This document shows, one piece after another, positions 52,525-61,871 of a DNA stretch of 64,000 bases. A model generated the notes under the pieces. That model had not been told where the DNA came from and did no database searches. It worked only from the letters and a program-made list of their open reading frames with translations. The translations under genes and the position numbers were made by a program. Position 1 is the first letter of the stretch. Each line of letters begins with the position of its first letter. The DNA is from Nocardiopsis alba DSM 43377 (GTDB taxonomy: Bacteria > Actinomycetota > Actinomycetes > Streptosporangiales > Streptosporangiaceae). The stretch spans positions 124,001-188,000 of the forward strand of contig NZ_ANAC01000003.1 in NCBI RefSeq assembly GCF_000341225.1. The letters are read 5' to 3'.

Positions 52525-53742
52525 ATGGCCAAGATCAAGGTCGAAAACCCCGTAGTCGAGCTCGACGGCGACGAGATGACCCGGATCATCTGGTCCTTCA
52601 TCAAGGACCGTCTGATCCTGCCCTACCTCGACGTCGACCTGAAGTACTACGACCTGGGCATCGAGGAGCGCGACCGCACCGACGACCAGATCACCGTCGA
52701 CGCGGCCAACGCCATCAAGGAGCACGGCGTCGGCGTCAAGTGCGCCACCATCACGCCGGACGAGGCCCGGGTCGAGGAGTTCGGCCTCAAGAAGATGTGG
52801 CGGTCGCCCAACGGCACCATCCGCAACATCCTCGGTGGCGTCGTCTTCCGCGAGCCCATCATCTGTGAGAACGTGCCGCGGCTGGTGCCGGGCTGGACCA
52901 AGCCGGTCATCATCGGCCGTCACGCCCACGGCGACCAGTACAAGGCCACCGACTTCAAGGTCCCCGGCCCCGGCACGGTCACCATGACCTACACCCCGGC
53001 CGACGGCAGCCAGCCGGTCGAGTTCGACGTCGCCGAGTTCCCCGAGGCGGGCGGCGTCGCCATGGGCATGTACAACTACCGCAAGTCCATCGAGGACTTC
53101 GCCCGGGCCAGCCTCAACTACGGCCTGGACCGGAACTACCCGGTCTACATGTCGACCAAGAACACCATCCTCAAGGCCTACGACGGCATGTTCAAGGACG
53201 TGTTCGAGGAGATCTTCGAGGCCGAGTTCAAGGAGAAGTTCGCCGCCGCGGGCCTCACTTACGAGCACCGTCTCATCGACGACATGGTCGCCGCCGCGCT
53301 CAAGTGGGAGGGCGGCTACGTCTGGGCCTGCAAGAACTACGACGGTGACGTCCAGTCCGACACCGTCGCGCAGGGCTTCGGCTCCCTGGGCCTGATGACC
53401 TCCGTGCTGCGCACCGCCGACGGCCGCACCGTCGAGGCCGAGGCCGCCCACGGCACCGTGACCCGTCACTACCGCCAGCACCAGCAGGGCAAGCCCACCT
53501 CGACCAACCCGATCGCCTCCATCTTCGCGTGGACCCGCGGTCTGGAGCACCGGGGCAAGCTGGACAACACCCCGAAGGTGATCGAGTTCGCGAACACCCT
53601 CGAGGACGTCGTCATCAAGACCGTCGAGGGCGGCCAGATGACCAAGGACCTGGCGCTGCTGGTCGGCTCCGAGCAGGAGTGGCTGACCACCGAGCAGTTC
53701 CTCGCCGCTCTGGACGAGAACCTGAGCAAGCGTCTCGCCTAG
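52525..53742 (+). CDS. icd: NADP-dependent isocitrate dehydrogenase (type II, homodimeric)
   Basis: 405 residues, eukaryotic-like class of IDH in the TCA cycle. Seen: [86 protein letters not shown] with metal Asp residues, and [27 protein letters not shown] for cofactor binding. The start ATG 52525 is preceded by a GAAGGGA ribosome site about 14 bases upstream. Confidence 0.97.
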   Translation: MAKIKVENPVVELDGDEMTRIIWSFIKDRLILPYLDVDLKYYDLGIEERDRTDDQITVDAANAIKEHGVGVKCATITPDEARVEEFGLKKMWRSPNGTIRNILGGVVFREPIICENVPRLVPGWTKPVIIGRHAHGDQYKATDFKVPGPGTVTMTYTPADGSQPVEFDVAEFPEAGGVAMGMYNYRKSIEDFARASLNYGLDRNYPVYMSTKNTILKAYDGMFKDVFEEIFEAEFKEKFAAAGLTYEHRLIDDMVAAALKWEGGYVWACKNYDGDVQSDTVAQGFGSLGLMTSVLRTADGRTVEAEAAHGTVTRHYRQHQQGKPTSTNPIASIFAWTRGLEHRGKLDNTPKVIEFANTLEDVVIKTVEGGQMTKDLALLVGSEQEWLTTEQFLAALDENLSKRLA

Positions 53743-53790
53743 GTCCCACCACGGTCGTCGTGAGCCGACGACCCGAGTGAGACACCGGTC

Positions 53791-53826
53791 ACGCCCGGGT
53801 GTCCCCGTGAGGGGGCGCCCGGGCGT
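53791..53826 (+). terminator. Hairpin after icd
   Basis: ACGCCCGGG-TGT-CCCC pairs with GGGG-GCG-CCCGGGCGT across a GTGA loop. It lies 48 bases after the icd stop. Confidence 0.7.
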
Positions 53827-54050
53827 CGTCGTTCCCGGATCTCAGCGGGTGAGACGCGCGGAACGCCGTGTTCGCGGGGGTTCGCGACCGCGGAAGTGGC
53901 GGACTTCCTCGGCGTGTTTCCCGTGTTCGGGCGACACGGAGGTCCTCGAGGTGGGAGGATGACGGTGTCGGCGTGGGACTCATGGTGCCAATGCGACGTA
54001 GGACACGTGGATCCGATTCGCGCCTTTCATGAACTTTGACTTATTGTGGA

Positions 54051-54150
54051 GGCACGCCGGTGAGAACCGGCAGGCCAGGGCGGCCTCGCGGCCCCTGAGC
54101 CACCATGACCGACGTGCCGGCCGTGCGCCCGCTGGGGGGTAGGCGCGCAC
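54051..54150 (+). ncRNA. Candidate structured small RNA in a gene-free region
   Basis: The 412 bases between the icd hairpin and the LCP gene hold no credible CDS. From 54051, a closing stem GGCAC/GTGCC (54051-54055 with 54114-54118) encloses two hairpins: CCGGT-GAGA-ACCGG (54057-54070, a GNRA-type loop) and a stem with GGC/GCC and CAGGG/CCCTG arms (54073-54101). A third hairpin GTGCGC/GCGCAC (54123-54150) has a G6 loop. TATTGT at 54042-54047 could be a -10, and the strong hairpin at 54170-54199 would end the transcript. No Rfam-type match recognised; either strand is possible. Confidence 0.35.
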
Positions 54151-54169
54151 AGTACGGAACGTCATGAAG

Positions 54170-54199
54170 AAGGGCCCGTCACCGAGGTGACGGGCCCTT
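54170..54199. terminator. Strong hairpin after the LCP gene
   Basis: A perfect 14-bp stem AAGGGCCCGTCACC / GGTGACGGGCCCTT with a 2-base centre, 40 bases beyond the LCP stop on the minus strand. It could also end plus-strand transcription from the candidate RNA. Confidence 0.75.
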
Positions 54200-54238
54200 C
54201 GTCCTTTCCGGGCGGACCTCCGCCCGCCCGGAGGGGGA

Positions 54239-55492
54239 TCAATCCTGCATGGCCTCCTCGGGGATGGGCTCGCCCTCGCGCATCGCGTCGAACATCATCT
54301 CCGACCTGGCCTGGTCCCACAGCACGACCGAGCCCACGCCGTCCAGGGTGGGGGTCTCGCCGACCGGAACCGCGGTCGTCTGCGTGCCGCCGCGCATCGC
54401 CATCAGCATGCTCGCCAGATGCCGCAGCTTGTCGCCCTCGTCGACCATGAAGGTGTCGGTGCCCGCCGTCACCAGCGGCACCGCGCGGAAGGGGTTGAAC
54501 ATGGTGGAGGGGGCACTGGCCTTCTGGATCAGCGCCGAGAAGAACTCGCGCTGACGCTGGATCCGGTCCAGGTCGGCCCGGGGGGTGGCTCGTGTACGGA
54601 CGTAGCCCAGAGCGGTGCCGCCGTCCATCTCCTGACAGCCCGCCTCGATGTCGAGACCGGCCTTGGGGTCCTCCATGGGCTCCTCGGGGCACATCTCCAC
54701 GCCGCCGACCGCGTCGACCAGGTCGACGAAGCCGCCCATGCCGATCTCCACGTAGTGGTCGATCCGCACGCCCGAGGCGCGCTCGAACGCCTCCACCAGG
54801 GGAGCGGGGCCGCCACAGATCTCCTCGCCCTCCTCGTCGGTGCCGCACACCGAGTCCGCGAAGGCCGTGTTGATCTTGTTGTCGGCGTACCCGGGGATGG
54901 GCATCGGCACGTAGGAGTCGCGCGGCACGCTGACGATGGTGGGGTCACCGTCGCGGGGCATGTACAGGACCATGATCGTGTCGGTGCGACGTCCCTCGGC
55001 GCGACCGGTGGACAGCTCACGGATCTGGTCGTCGTCCAGCCCGTCACGACTGTCGGAGCCCACGATCATGTAGGTGGTGCCGCGGGCCCGGTCGGGACGG
55101 CCGTCGTAGTCCTGGAGCGCGTCCACGCGCTCCAGACGGGAGTTCGCCCACAGGTAGAACGAGGTCGGCGCGACCAAGAGCACCACCAACAGGATGATCG
55201 CGGTGGTGCGGAACCGTCGTTTGCGCTGCTCCCTGGCCCTGCGCTTGATCCCGCGCCCGTCGTACTCGCGTCCCTCGGCGTGGGTACGACGCCGGGGCGG
55301 CCGGTGCGGGGGGACCCGGTCCGCCGGGGGGAGGCGGCGGGTCTCTCCCACCACGCGCTGCTCGGACTCACGGGAGCGGTAGAGCCTCTCGAACTCGTCC
55401 GGCTTTCCCGGGTCGCCGGCGCGCCGGAACACGCCGCCTCTGTCGTGCTCGCCGGTCGAGCCGGGATCGTCCCGGTGTCGTCGGTCAGCCAT
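54239..55492 (-). CDS. LytR-CpsA-Psr (LCP) family cell-wall glycopolymer ligase
   Basis: 417 residues. A long charged cytoplasmic N-terminus (about 90 residues, many Arg) precedes one membrane helix (TTAIILLVVLLVAPTSFYLW) and an extracytoplasmic LCP domain: YMIVGSDSRDG, RRTDTIMVLYMPRD, IVSVPRDSYVPMP, NKINTAFA and YVRTRATPRADLDRIQRQRE, the Arg/Asp set that binds polyprenyl phosphate. It transfers lipid-linked glycopolymers to peptidoglycan, so it might attach the polysaccharide made at 28.6-46.8 kb, though no link is shown. Cys pairs in the domain suggest disulfides. Confidence 0.93.
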   Translation of the reverse strand: MADRRHRDDPGSTGEHDRGGVFRRAGDPGKPDEFERLYRSRESEQRVVGETRRLPPADRVPPHRPPRRRTHAEGREYDGRGIKRRAREQRKRRFRTTAIILLVVLLVAPTSFYLWANSRLERVDALQDYDGRPDRARGTTYMIVGSDSRDGLDDDQIRELSTGRAEGRRTDTIMVLYMPRDGDPTIVSVPRDSYVPMPIPGYADNKINTAFADSVCGTDEEGEEICGGPAPLVEAFERASGVRIDHYVEIGMGGFVDLVDAVGGVEMCPEEPMEDPKAGLDIEAGCQEMDGGTALGYVRTRATPRADLDRIQRQREFFSALIQKASAPSTMFNPFRAVPLVTAGTDTFMVDEGDKLRHLASMLMAMRGGTQTTAVPVGETPTLDGVGSVVLWDQARSEMMFDAMREGEPIPEEAMQD

Positions 55493-55634
55493 GGGTCTTC
55501 GCCTATCTGCTCGGCGCCGTATGCCGCTCGGTGTGTCCTTTGTCCCTTGTGATCGCTGACAGGGTAGTCCGGTTCGAATCGTTCGCCGCCGGCGGCCGTC
55601 GGCGAGCGAACCGGGACCCGGGAGGGTCGGGGGA

Positions 55635-56756
55635 TCAGTCCACTCTGCGAGCGCCCTCGGAAGGCAGTGCGACCCGTACCCGCGGTTCGGGGCGACCCCG
55701 GACGCGGAAGGCCTCACGGATACCCGAGACGACGTTCTCCACCCGTTCGGACGGCACCAGGGCGTAGGAGGTTCCGGCCCAACCCGACATTCGGGCGCCG
55801 CGCGCGCCCGAACGCGCGGCCGACTCCACCGCGGTCTCCACCGCCGGCAGCGGCAGGTCGAACCGGCGCAGGGACAGGTGCGAGGCGGACAGGATCGGTC
55901 CGACCTCCCCGAACCGTCCCTCGCGCAGCAGGCCGACCGCGGCGTTGAGCCGATGGGTCTCGGTGACCGCGAACTCCACACGGTCGCGCAGGGCCGGGTT
56001 CTGGATCCGGCGCAGCGCGGCGGGGAGGTCCTGAACGGCGCGCAGCGGGCCCAACGCCTCCTGGGCGCGGGCCAGTTCGGCGGCCCGGATCGGTCGGAGG
56101 TCCCGCCGGGGGAGCGCGCCGGTGTCCACCACCACCAGCCGCAGGTCGGAGCCCTCCAGATCGAAGGGGAACAGCGCGGTGCGGCCACCCCGCCGGTTCA
56201 CCCGCACCAGATGGCCGGAGCGGGCCTCCAGGCCGACCTTCAACGCCACGGGAAGCCCGTCGGGCGGTGTGGTCCCGGCCAGGTCGGACAGGGCCAGGGC
56301 CACGGCGGCGCCCACCGCGACGGAGTGGCCGAGGGAGGAGTGTTCGGGCAGGTCGGAGCCGAGGACCACCCGCACGCCGTGATCGGCCTTCAGCAGGCCC
56401 GCGTCGCGCGCGGACGCCACCACCGACGCCACCTCGCGTACGGCCCGGTGCCGCTCGCTCAGCGGGCCGTTGACCGTCGCCACCCGGACCCCGGGGTCCT
56501 CGGCGGTGCCGACGGCGGCCGTCACGCCCCACGGAAGACAGACGTACAGGGCGGGCCCCTCGGAGGCGGCCGTGTGCTCGCCCATCAGCGCCAGACGCCC
56601 GGGAGCGTGCCACAGACCGGAAGGGGGCGTACCGAACCAGCGGGTGAACCCCGCGGTCAGGGCGGAGGGACCGGGGGAGGCCTCCGGCCACACCCCCACG
56701 GGGCGCGCGTGTCCCGCCCCCAGCACCGCCCGCAGCCGTGCCCCGGTGACGCCCAT
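55635..56756 (-). CDS. Divergent GHMP kinase, galactokinase-like, with degenerate motifs
   Basis: 373 residues. The fold is recognisable: motif 1 APGRLALMGEHTAASEG corresponds to galactokinase PGRxNLIGEHTDY, but the Asp-Tyr is replaced by Ala-Ala. Motif 2 LPEHSSLGHSVAVGAAVAL lacks the GLSSS loop. The catalytic-Asp segment (GxxDQ in GalK) reads RSGHLVRVN. Motif 3 is GWAGTSYALV instead of GxGFGG. Galactokinase activity is therefore doubtful; it may act on another sugar, or bind without phosphorylating. ATG 56756 has GGAGGG 6-11 bases upstream. Confidence 0.75.
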   Translation of the reverse strand: MGVTGARLRAVLGAGHARPVGVWPEASPGPSALTAGFTRWFGTPPSGLWHAPGRLALMGEHTAASEGPALYVCLPWGVTAAVGTAEDPGVRVATVNGPLSERHRAVREVASVVASARDAGLLKADHGVRVVLGSDLPEHSSLGHSVAVGAAVALALSDLAGTTPPDGLPVALKVGLEARSGHLVRVNRRGGRTALFPFDLEGSDLRLVVVDTGALPRRDLRPIRAAELARAQEALGPLRAVQDLPAALRRIQNPALRDRVEFAVTETHRLNAAVGLLREGRFGEVGPILSASHLSLRRFDLPLPAVETAVESAARSGARGARMSGWAGTSYALVPSERVENVVSGIREAFRVRGRPEPRVRVALPSEGARRVD

Positions 56757-56964
56757 GTTCAGCCCTCCGCCGTCGGTCTCTCGCCACTCTTCAGTCTGCC
56801 GTGGGTTCGGGAGTGTCCGGGCGTGGGGTTTTCTCCGGAGCGCACCGACGGGTCTAGGTTGATCCCGAACTGTGGCTTCCGGCGCCTCCACCGGTACACG
56901 GCCTCCCACCTCGCCGCGGGGGCGTGGGAGGTCGGGGAGCCGAACCAACACAGCCTGGAGGAAC

Positions 56965-58077
56965 ATGCCCACGATCCTGGAGCGGGCCAAGGGGACGGCC
57001 GCGCGCTACCGGCACCTGGTGATGGACGGTCACTGGGAGCTGCGGCGGCGCCACGCGTGGGCGGATCACCTGGTGCGGGCGTACGGTCGCTATTCCGACC
57101 GGGGCGGCAGCCAGTTGGCGGGGGCGGTCACCTATTTCGCGTTCCTGTCCTTCTTTCCCCTGTTGGCGTTGGCCTTCGCCGTGGTCGGCTATCTGGCGTC
57201 GCTCCAGGTGGAGCTCTCCACGTACCTGGAGAAGGCGCTGGACGACGTCCTCCCCGGGCTGTCGCAACAGTTGCCGATGGACCAGATCGCCGAGGCGCGT
57301 GTGGGCGCCGGGGTGATCGGCGCCCTGGGTCTCCTCTACGCGGGTCTGAACTCGATCTGGTCGCTGCGGGAGGCCCTGCACACGATCTGGTTGAGGAAGC
57401 CCGGCCAGGGGCCGAACTTCCTGGTGCGCAAGCTGCTCGACCTGGTGGTCATGTTGGGGCTCGGGGCGGCGCTGGTGTTCACGGTGGCCTTCACCGGTTT
57501 CGCGCAGAGCTCCACGATGTTCGTGCTCTCACTGGTCGGGTTGGACGGCTCCCTGCCGGCCGGCCTGGCGTTGCGCGCTCTGGGCCTGGTCATCGCGATC
57601 GGTGTGAACATGTGCCTGTTCGTGCTGATCTTCTCCCTGCTCTCGGGGGAGGGGAGGCCGACGCCGGTGATGTGGCGGGGCGCGCTGTTGGGCGCGGTCG
57701 CGTTCGAGGTGCTCAAGAACCTGGCGACGACGTTGCTGGCGAGCACGCTGGGCAACCCGATCTACGCCTCCTTCGCGGTCCTGGTCGGGCTGTTGGTCTG
57801 GATCAACCTGGTGATGCGCGTGGTCATGTTCAGCGCCGCCTGGACGGCGACGGGCCTGACGCTTCCGCCGCCCTACACGGGTTCGCTGCCGTTGCCGGAG
57901 GAGAGCGGGGTGGACTGGCGGCGTCCGATCACGGTGCTACGGCCTTCGGAGCGGGACCTGGCCGAACGACGATGGGCCCAGAAGACCCTCGCCCTGTTGT
58001 TGTCGCTGGTGGCGGCGGTGATCGCTGCCCTGGGTGCCGCTTCCGCACTCGGTCGCGAGGCCTTCCGGCGGGATTAG
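56965..58077 (+). CDS. YihY/UPF0761-family inner-membrane protein
   Basis: 370 residues with six hydrophobic helices in the YihY pattern: GRYSDRGGSQLAGAVTYFAFLSFFPLLALAF, GVIGALGLLYAGLNSIWSLREALHTIW, FEVLKNLATTLLAS and PIYASFAVLVGLLVWINLVMRVVMFSAAW. The family was once misnamed RNase BN; its function is unknown, possibly envelope or transport related. GGAGG lies 4-8 bases before ATG 56965. Confidence 0.92.
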   Translation: MPTILERAKGTAARYRHLVMDGHWELRRRHAWADHLVRAYGRYSDRGGSQLAGAVTYFAFLSFFPLLALAFAVVGYLASLQVELSTYLEKALDDVLPGLSQQLPMDQIAEARVGAGVIGALGLLYAGLNSIWSLREALHTIWLRKPGQGPNFLVRKLLDLVVMLGLGAALVFTVAFTGFAQSSTMFVLSLVGLDGSLPAGLALRALGLVIAIGVNMCLFVLIFSLLSGEGRPTPVMWRGALLGAVAFEVLKNLATTLLASTLGNPIYASFAVLVGLLVWINLVMRVVMFSAAWTATGLTLPPPYTGSLPLPEESGVDWRRPITVLRPSERDLAERRWAQKTLALLLSLVAAVIAALGAASALGREAFRRD

Positions 58078-58235
58078 GGGAAATTGCCGGAGGGGCAATT
58101 CCTTCGTTTATTGGGTGTCTCCTCCGTATGCGCGACGTGTACGGCGGGTAGTCCTCTCCTGTCCCGGTTGACCGGTTCTCCGGGGCTTGCCGTGCTGCGC
58201 CGACCGAACGGTCGTCCACACCTTGCGGAGGGCAG

Positions 58236-59408
58236 ATGGGAATCGCATTCAAGTCGTCCGAGCGCGCGACGTTAGGAGTCGAGTGGGAACTCCAACTCGT
58301 CGATCGGAACAGCCGTCACCTGCGGCAGGAGGCGGCACAACTCCTCGCGGATCTCCCGGACCTGAGTGGCGACGCGGCGGTCCCCCCGCTGCGCCACGAA
58401 CTGATGCAGTCCCAGGTCGAGGTGGTGACGGGGATCTGCGAGACGGTGGACGAGGCCAAGCGCGATCTCGAACGCAGCGTCACTCGGATGCGGGAGGTGC
58501 TCGAACCTCGGGGAACCGTCCTGACCTGCACGGGGACCCATCCGATCGATCACTGGCGGGATCAGACCCTCAGCCCCGGCGAGCGCTACGGGGAACTGGT
58601 CGAGCAGATGCAGTGGCTCGCCCGGCGAATCCTGACCTGCGGGGTCCACGTCCACGTCGGAGTGCGGGATCGGGAGAAGGCCATTCCGATCGTGAACGCG
58701 CTCGCGAAGTATATACCTCATTTTCTTGCTTTGAGTGCTTCGTCCCCTTTTTGGAGCGGTCATGACACCGGTCTCGCCTCCGCGCGATCCATTGTCTTCG
58801 GTGCCCTCCCCACCTCCGGCCCACCTCCGAACCTGTCCGGGTGGCCCGCTTTCGAGGAATACCTCGAAACCCTTCTGAAGGCGGGTACCATCGCCTCTAT
58901 CAAGGAAGTGTGGTGGGACGTCCGTCCGCACCCTGATTTCGGCACCATCGAGATCCGGATGTTCGACGGGATTCCCACCTTGCGCGAGGTGGGAATGGCC
59001 GCCGCTCTCTCCCAGAGCCTGGTGGAGCTGTTCGATCACCAGCTCGACCGCGGGTACAGCTTGCCCAGCCCGCCGTCCTGGGTGGTGAAGGACAACAAGT
59101 GGCGGGCCACCCGCTACGGACTCGACGCTCGTGTCATCACGGATTCGCACGGCACCACCGTTCCGATCCGTGACGATCTCTACGAGTTGGTCCGCGAGCT
59201 GACACCGGTCGCCGCCCGCCTGGGCTGCGCGGAGGACCTGGACCTGATCTCCGAGATCCTGGACAAGGGCGCCTCCTACGAACGCCAACGGGCGGTCGTG
59301 GCCCAGGGAGGCTCGCTCCAGGACGTCGTGGACATGCTCTCCGCCGAGTTCGTCGGGGACCTCACCCGCGCCACGGTCGGCGTCGGCGACGGAGCCGGTG
59401 TGCGATAA
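58236..59408 (+). CDS. Glutamate-cysteine ligase family 2 (YbdK/GCS2) carboxylate-amine ligase
   Basis: 390 residues. Seen: LGVEWELQLVDRNSRHLRQEA, ELMQSQVEVVTGICETVDEA, RILTCGVHVHVGVRDREKAI and WWDVRPHPDFGTIEIRMFDGIPTL. These are the ATP/Mg and substrate motifs of the GCS2 family, which makes gamma-glutamyl-cysteine weakly or acts on other amines. Mycothiol-producing actinomycetes often carry such copies without making glutathione. ATG 58236 is set by the conserved start; the ribosome site GGAGGGC is very close. The codons near 58700-58760 are more AT-rich than the rest. Confidence 0.9.
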   Translation: MGIAFKSSERATLGVEWELQLVDRNSRHLRQEAAQLLADLPDLSGDAAVPPLRHELMQSQVEVVTGICETVDEAKRDLERSVTRMREVLEPRGTVLTCTGTHPIDHWRDQTLSPGERYGELVEQMQWLARRILTCGVHVHVGVRDREKAIPIVNALAKYIPHFLALSASSPFWSGHDTGLASARSIVFGALPTSGPPPNLSGWPAFEEYLETLLKAGTIASIKEVWWDVRPHPDFGTIEIRMFDGIPTLREVGMAAALSQSLVELFDHQLDRGYSLPSPPSWVVKDNKWRATRYGLDARVITDSHGTTVPIRDDLYELVRELTPVAARLGCAEDLDLISEILDKGASYERQRAVVAQGGSLQDVVDMLSAEFVGDLTRATVGVGDGAGVR

Positions 59409-59438
59409 CGACGCGAAGTTTATAGAGGGGACCCTCCA

Positions 59439-60674
59439 ATGCGGGGACATGACCTGCCGGAACAGTTGACCGCTTTTCTGGCGCGGCATGAACGGGAGCT
59501 CACGGGCTTCCGCCGGGACCTGCACATGCACCCGGAGCTCGCCTTCGCCGAGCACCGCACCACCGGCCGGCTGGCCGAGCGTCTGCGCGCGGTCGGACTC
59601 GAACCCCGGGTGCTCCCCCAGGGCACGGGTCTGATCTGTGACGTGGGTGAGGGTCCGGGTCCCCTGGTCGCCCTGCGCGCCGACATCGACGCGCTCCCCC
59701 TCACCGACGAGAAGGACGTCCCCTACCGTTCGACCGTCCCGGGCGCGGCGCACGCCTGCGGACACGACGTGCACACCACGGTCCTGCTGGCGACGGGGAT
59801 GTTCCTCGCCCGGCAGGCCCGTGAGGGTGCGCTCCCCGGCCGGGTCCGGCTGCTGTTCCAGCCGGCCGAGGAGCTTCCGGGCGGCGCGGTGGAGGTGATC
59901 AACGCCGGCGGCATGGAGGACGTGGAACGCGTCTTCGCACTGCACTGCGATCCCCGACTGATGGTCGGCAGGGTGGGGCTGCGCACCGGTGGGATCACCG
60001 CCGCCTGCGACCAGATCATGGTCCGTCTGTCCGGGCCCGGCGGGCACACGGCCCGCCCCCACCTGACCTCCGACCTGGTCTACGCGCTGGGCAAGATCGT
60101 GACCGAACTGCCCGCCGCGCTCTCCCGCCGGGTCGACCCCAGGGCCGGCTTCAGCCTGGTCTGGGGGAGGATCAGCGCCGGTTCGGCCCCCAACGTCATC
60201 CCCGACGACGCGGTGGCCGAGGGCACCGTGCGCTGCCTGGACGACGAGGCCTGGCACCGGGCCCCCGACATCCTCAAGGGGATGGTGGAGTCGGTCGTCG
60301 GAGCCTACGGAGCCGAGGCCGAGGTGACCTACCGTCGTGGCGTTCCCCCGACCATCAACGAGGCGACCAGCGTCGACATCATGCGCGACGCGGTCACCCT
60401 CGCCCTGGGCGCCGACGCGGTCTCGCCCACCCCGCAGAGCCTGGGCGGTGAGGACTTCGCCTGGTACCTGGAGCACGCGCCCGGCGCGTTGGCCCGGCTG
60501 GGCACGCATTCCCCGGACTGGGACGGGCCCATGCTCGACCTGCACCGGGGCACCTTCGACGTGGACGAGAGGGCGATCGGCGTGGGGGCCCGCTTCATGG
60601 TGACCACCGCCCTGACCGCCCTGTGGGACATCTCCCGCCAGGGGGAGACCACGGATCGTGAGGCGATGGCCTGA
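59439..60674 (+). CDS. M20-family amidohydrolase (aminoacylase/hippurate hydrolase-like)
   Basis: 411 residues, di-zinc hydrolase of N-acyl amino acids or peptides. Seen: FRRDLHMHPELAFAEHRTT, ALRADIDALPLTDE (catalytic Asp), AHACGHDVHTTVLL (metal His/Asp), LFQPAEELPGGA (catalytic Glu), ALHCDP, and LGGEDFAWYLEHAPG near the C-terminus. No signal peptide. It starts at ATG 59439, 30 bases after the GCS2-family gene, and may be cotranscribed with it. Confidence 0.94.
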   Translation: MRGHDLPEQLTAFLARHERELTGFRRDLHMHPELAFAEHRTTGRLAERLRAVGLEPRVLPQGTGLICDVGEGPGPLVALRADIDALPLTDEKDVPYRSTVPGAAHACGHDVHTTVLLATGMFLARQAREGALPGRVRLLFQPAEELPGGAVEVINAGGMEDVERVFALHCDPRLMVGRVGLRTGGITAACDQIMVRLSGPGGHTARPHLTSDLVYALGKIVTELPAALSRRVDPRAGFSLVWGRISAGSAPNVIPDDAVAEGTVRCLDDEAWHRAPDILKGMVESVVGAYGAEAEVTYRRGVPPTINEATSVDIMRDAVTLALGADAVSPTPQSLGGEDFAWYLEHAPGALARLGTHSPDWDGPMLDLHRGTFDVDERAIGVGARFMVTTALTALWDISRQGETTDREAMA

Positions 60675-60773
60675 CCGGCCCCCTCCACGACCCGACAGGC
60701 GCCTCCATCGGTTTCCCGGTGCCCTCGTTGCGCCGTGTCGGGGCCGCTCATGCGCCGATGGCATCCTGAGTGG

Positions 60774-61871
60774 ATGAACCAGCCACTCACTGTCGAACAG
60801 ATCCGGCGAGCGCCCAAGGTGCTCCTCCACGACCACCTCGACGGCGGCCTCCGCCCGTCCACGGTCGTCGAACTGGCCCGAGAGGTGGGCTACACCGGCC
60901 TGCCCACCTATGACCCGGAGGAACTGGGTCGTTGGTTCCGGGACGCCTCCGACTCCGGTTCCCTGGAGCGCTACCTGGAGACCTTCGCCCACACCACGGC
61001 GGTCATGCAGACCCGTGAGGCCCTGGTCAGGGTGGCCGCCGAGGCGGCGGAGGACCTGGCCGCCGACGGTGTGGTCTACGCCGAACAGCGTTACGCGCCC
61101 GAGCAACACCTGGAGGGCGGACTCACCCTGGAGGAGGTCGTCGAGGCCGTCCAGGAGGGGCTCGAGCTGGGGGAGAAGCGGGCCGCCGACGCCGGTCGGA
61201 GCATCCGTACCGGACAGCTCGTGACGGCGATGCGTCACGCGGCGCGCTCCTCCGAGATCGCCGAGCTGGCGGTGCGCTACCGCGACGCCGGGGTGTCCGG
61301 CTTCGACATCGCGGGCGCCGAGGCGGGCAACCCGCCCACCCGTCACCTGGACGCCTTCGAGTACCTGAGGCGGGAGAACTTCCACTTCACCATCCACGCC
61401 GGTGAGGCGTTCGGTCTGCCCTCCATCTGGGAGGCCCTTCAGTGGTGCGGCTGCGACCGTCTGGGGCACGGTGTGCGCATCATCGACGACATCACCACCG
61501 ACGGGAACGGCGCGCCCGAGCTGGGCCGTCTCGCCCAGTACGTGCGCGACAAGCGCGTGCCCCTGGAGATGTGCCCCAGCTCCAACGTGCAGACCGGGGC
61601 CGCGGAGTCCATCGCCGAGCACCCGATCTCCCTCCTGCGCGACCTGCGCTTCCGGGTCACGGTCAACACCGACAACCGGCTTCAGAGCGGGGTGAGTCTG
61701 TCCGAGGAGTTCGCCAAGTTGAGCGAGGCCTTCGGCTACGACTGGGACGACCTCCAGTGGTTCACGGTCAACGCGATGAAGTCGGCCTTCCTGCCCTTCG
61801 ACGAGCGTCTCGCGCTGATCAACGGGATCATCAAGCCCGGGTTCGCGCAGCTGAAGTGGGCGACGAGCTGA
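60774..61871 (+). CDS. add: Adenosine deaminase
   Basis: 365 residues; converts adenosine/deoxyadenosine to inosine/deoxyinosine in purine salvage. Zinc and catalytic motifs: [15 protein letters not shown] (HxH), [10 protein letters not shown] (His, Glu), [19 protein letters not shown] and [12 protein letters not shown], where the usual DDP becomes DNR as in actinobacterial enzymes. ATG 60774 puts HDHLDGG about 20 residues in; in-frame GTG 60735 and ATG 60750 are less likely. It overlaps the next gene (TGATG). Purine nucleoside phosphorylase lies close by. Confidence 0.95.
   Translation: MNQPLTVEQIRRAPKVLLHDHLDGGLRPSTVVELAREVGYTGLPTYDPEELGRWFRDASDSGSLERYLETFAHTTAVMQTREALVRVAAEAAEDLAADGVVYAEQRYAPEQHLEGGLTLEEVVEAVQEGLELGEKRAADAGRSIRTGQLVTAMRHAARSSEIAELAVRYRDAGVSGFDIAGAEAGNPPTRHLDAFEYLRRENFHFTIHAGEAFGLPSIWEALQWCGCDRLGHGVRIIDDITTDGNGAPELGRLAQYVRDKRVPLEMCPSSNVQTGAAESIAEHPISLLRDLRFRVTVNTDNRLQSGVSLSEEFAKLSEAFGYDWDDLQWFTVNAMKSAFLPFDERLALINGIIKPGFAQLKWATS

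Noticed and set aside
53969-54049. 26-codon ORF starting ATG 53969 in the icd-LCP gap
   Set aside because: No ribosome site, no similarity to any family and weak codon bias.
54100-54160. 6C RNA family member
   Set aside because: Only one of the two C-run hairpins that define the motif can be seen on the minus strand.
56965-58077. Ribonuclease BN
   Set aside because: YihY-family proteins carried this name by error; the sequence is a multi-span membrane protein without nuclease motifs.
58272-61622. 1116-codon open frame on the minus strand opposite the GCS2, M20 and adenosine deaminase genes
   Set aside because: Shadow frame produced by high third-position GC; low-complexity Gly/Val/His/Gln sequence and three well-supported genes on the plus strand.
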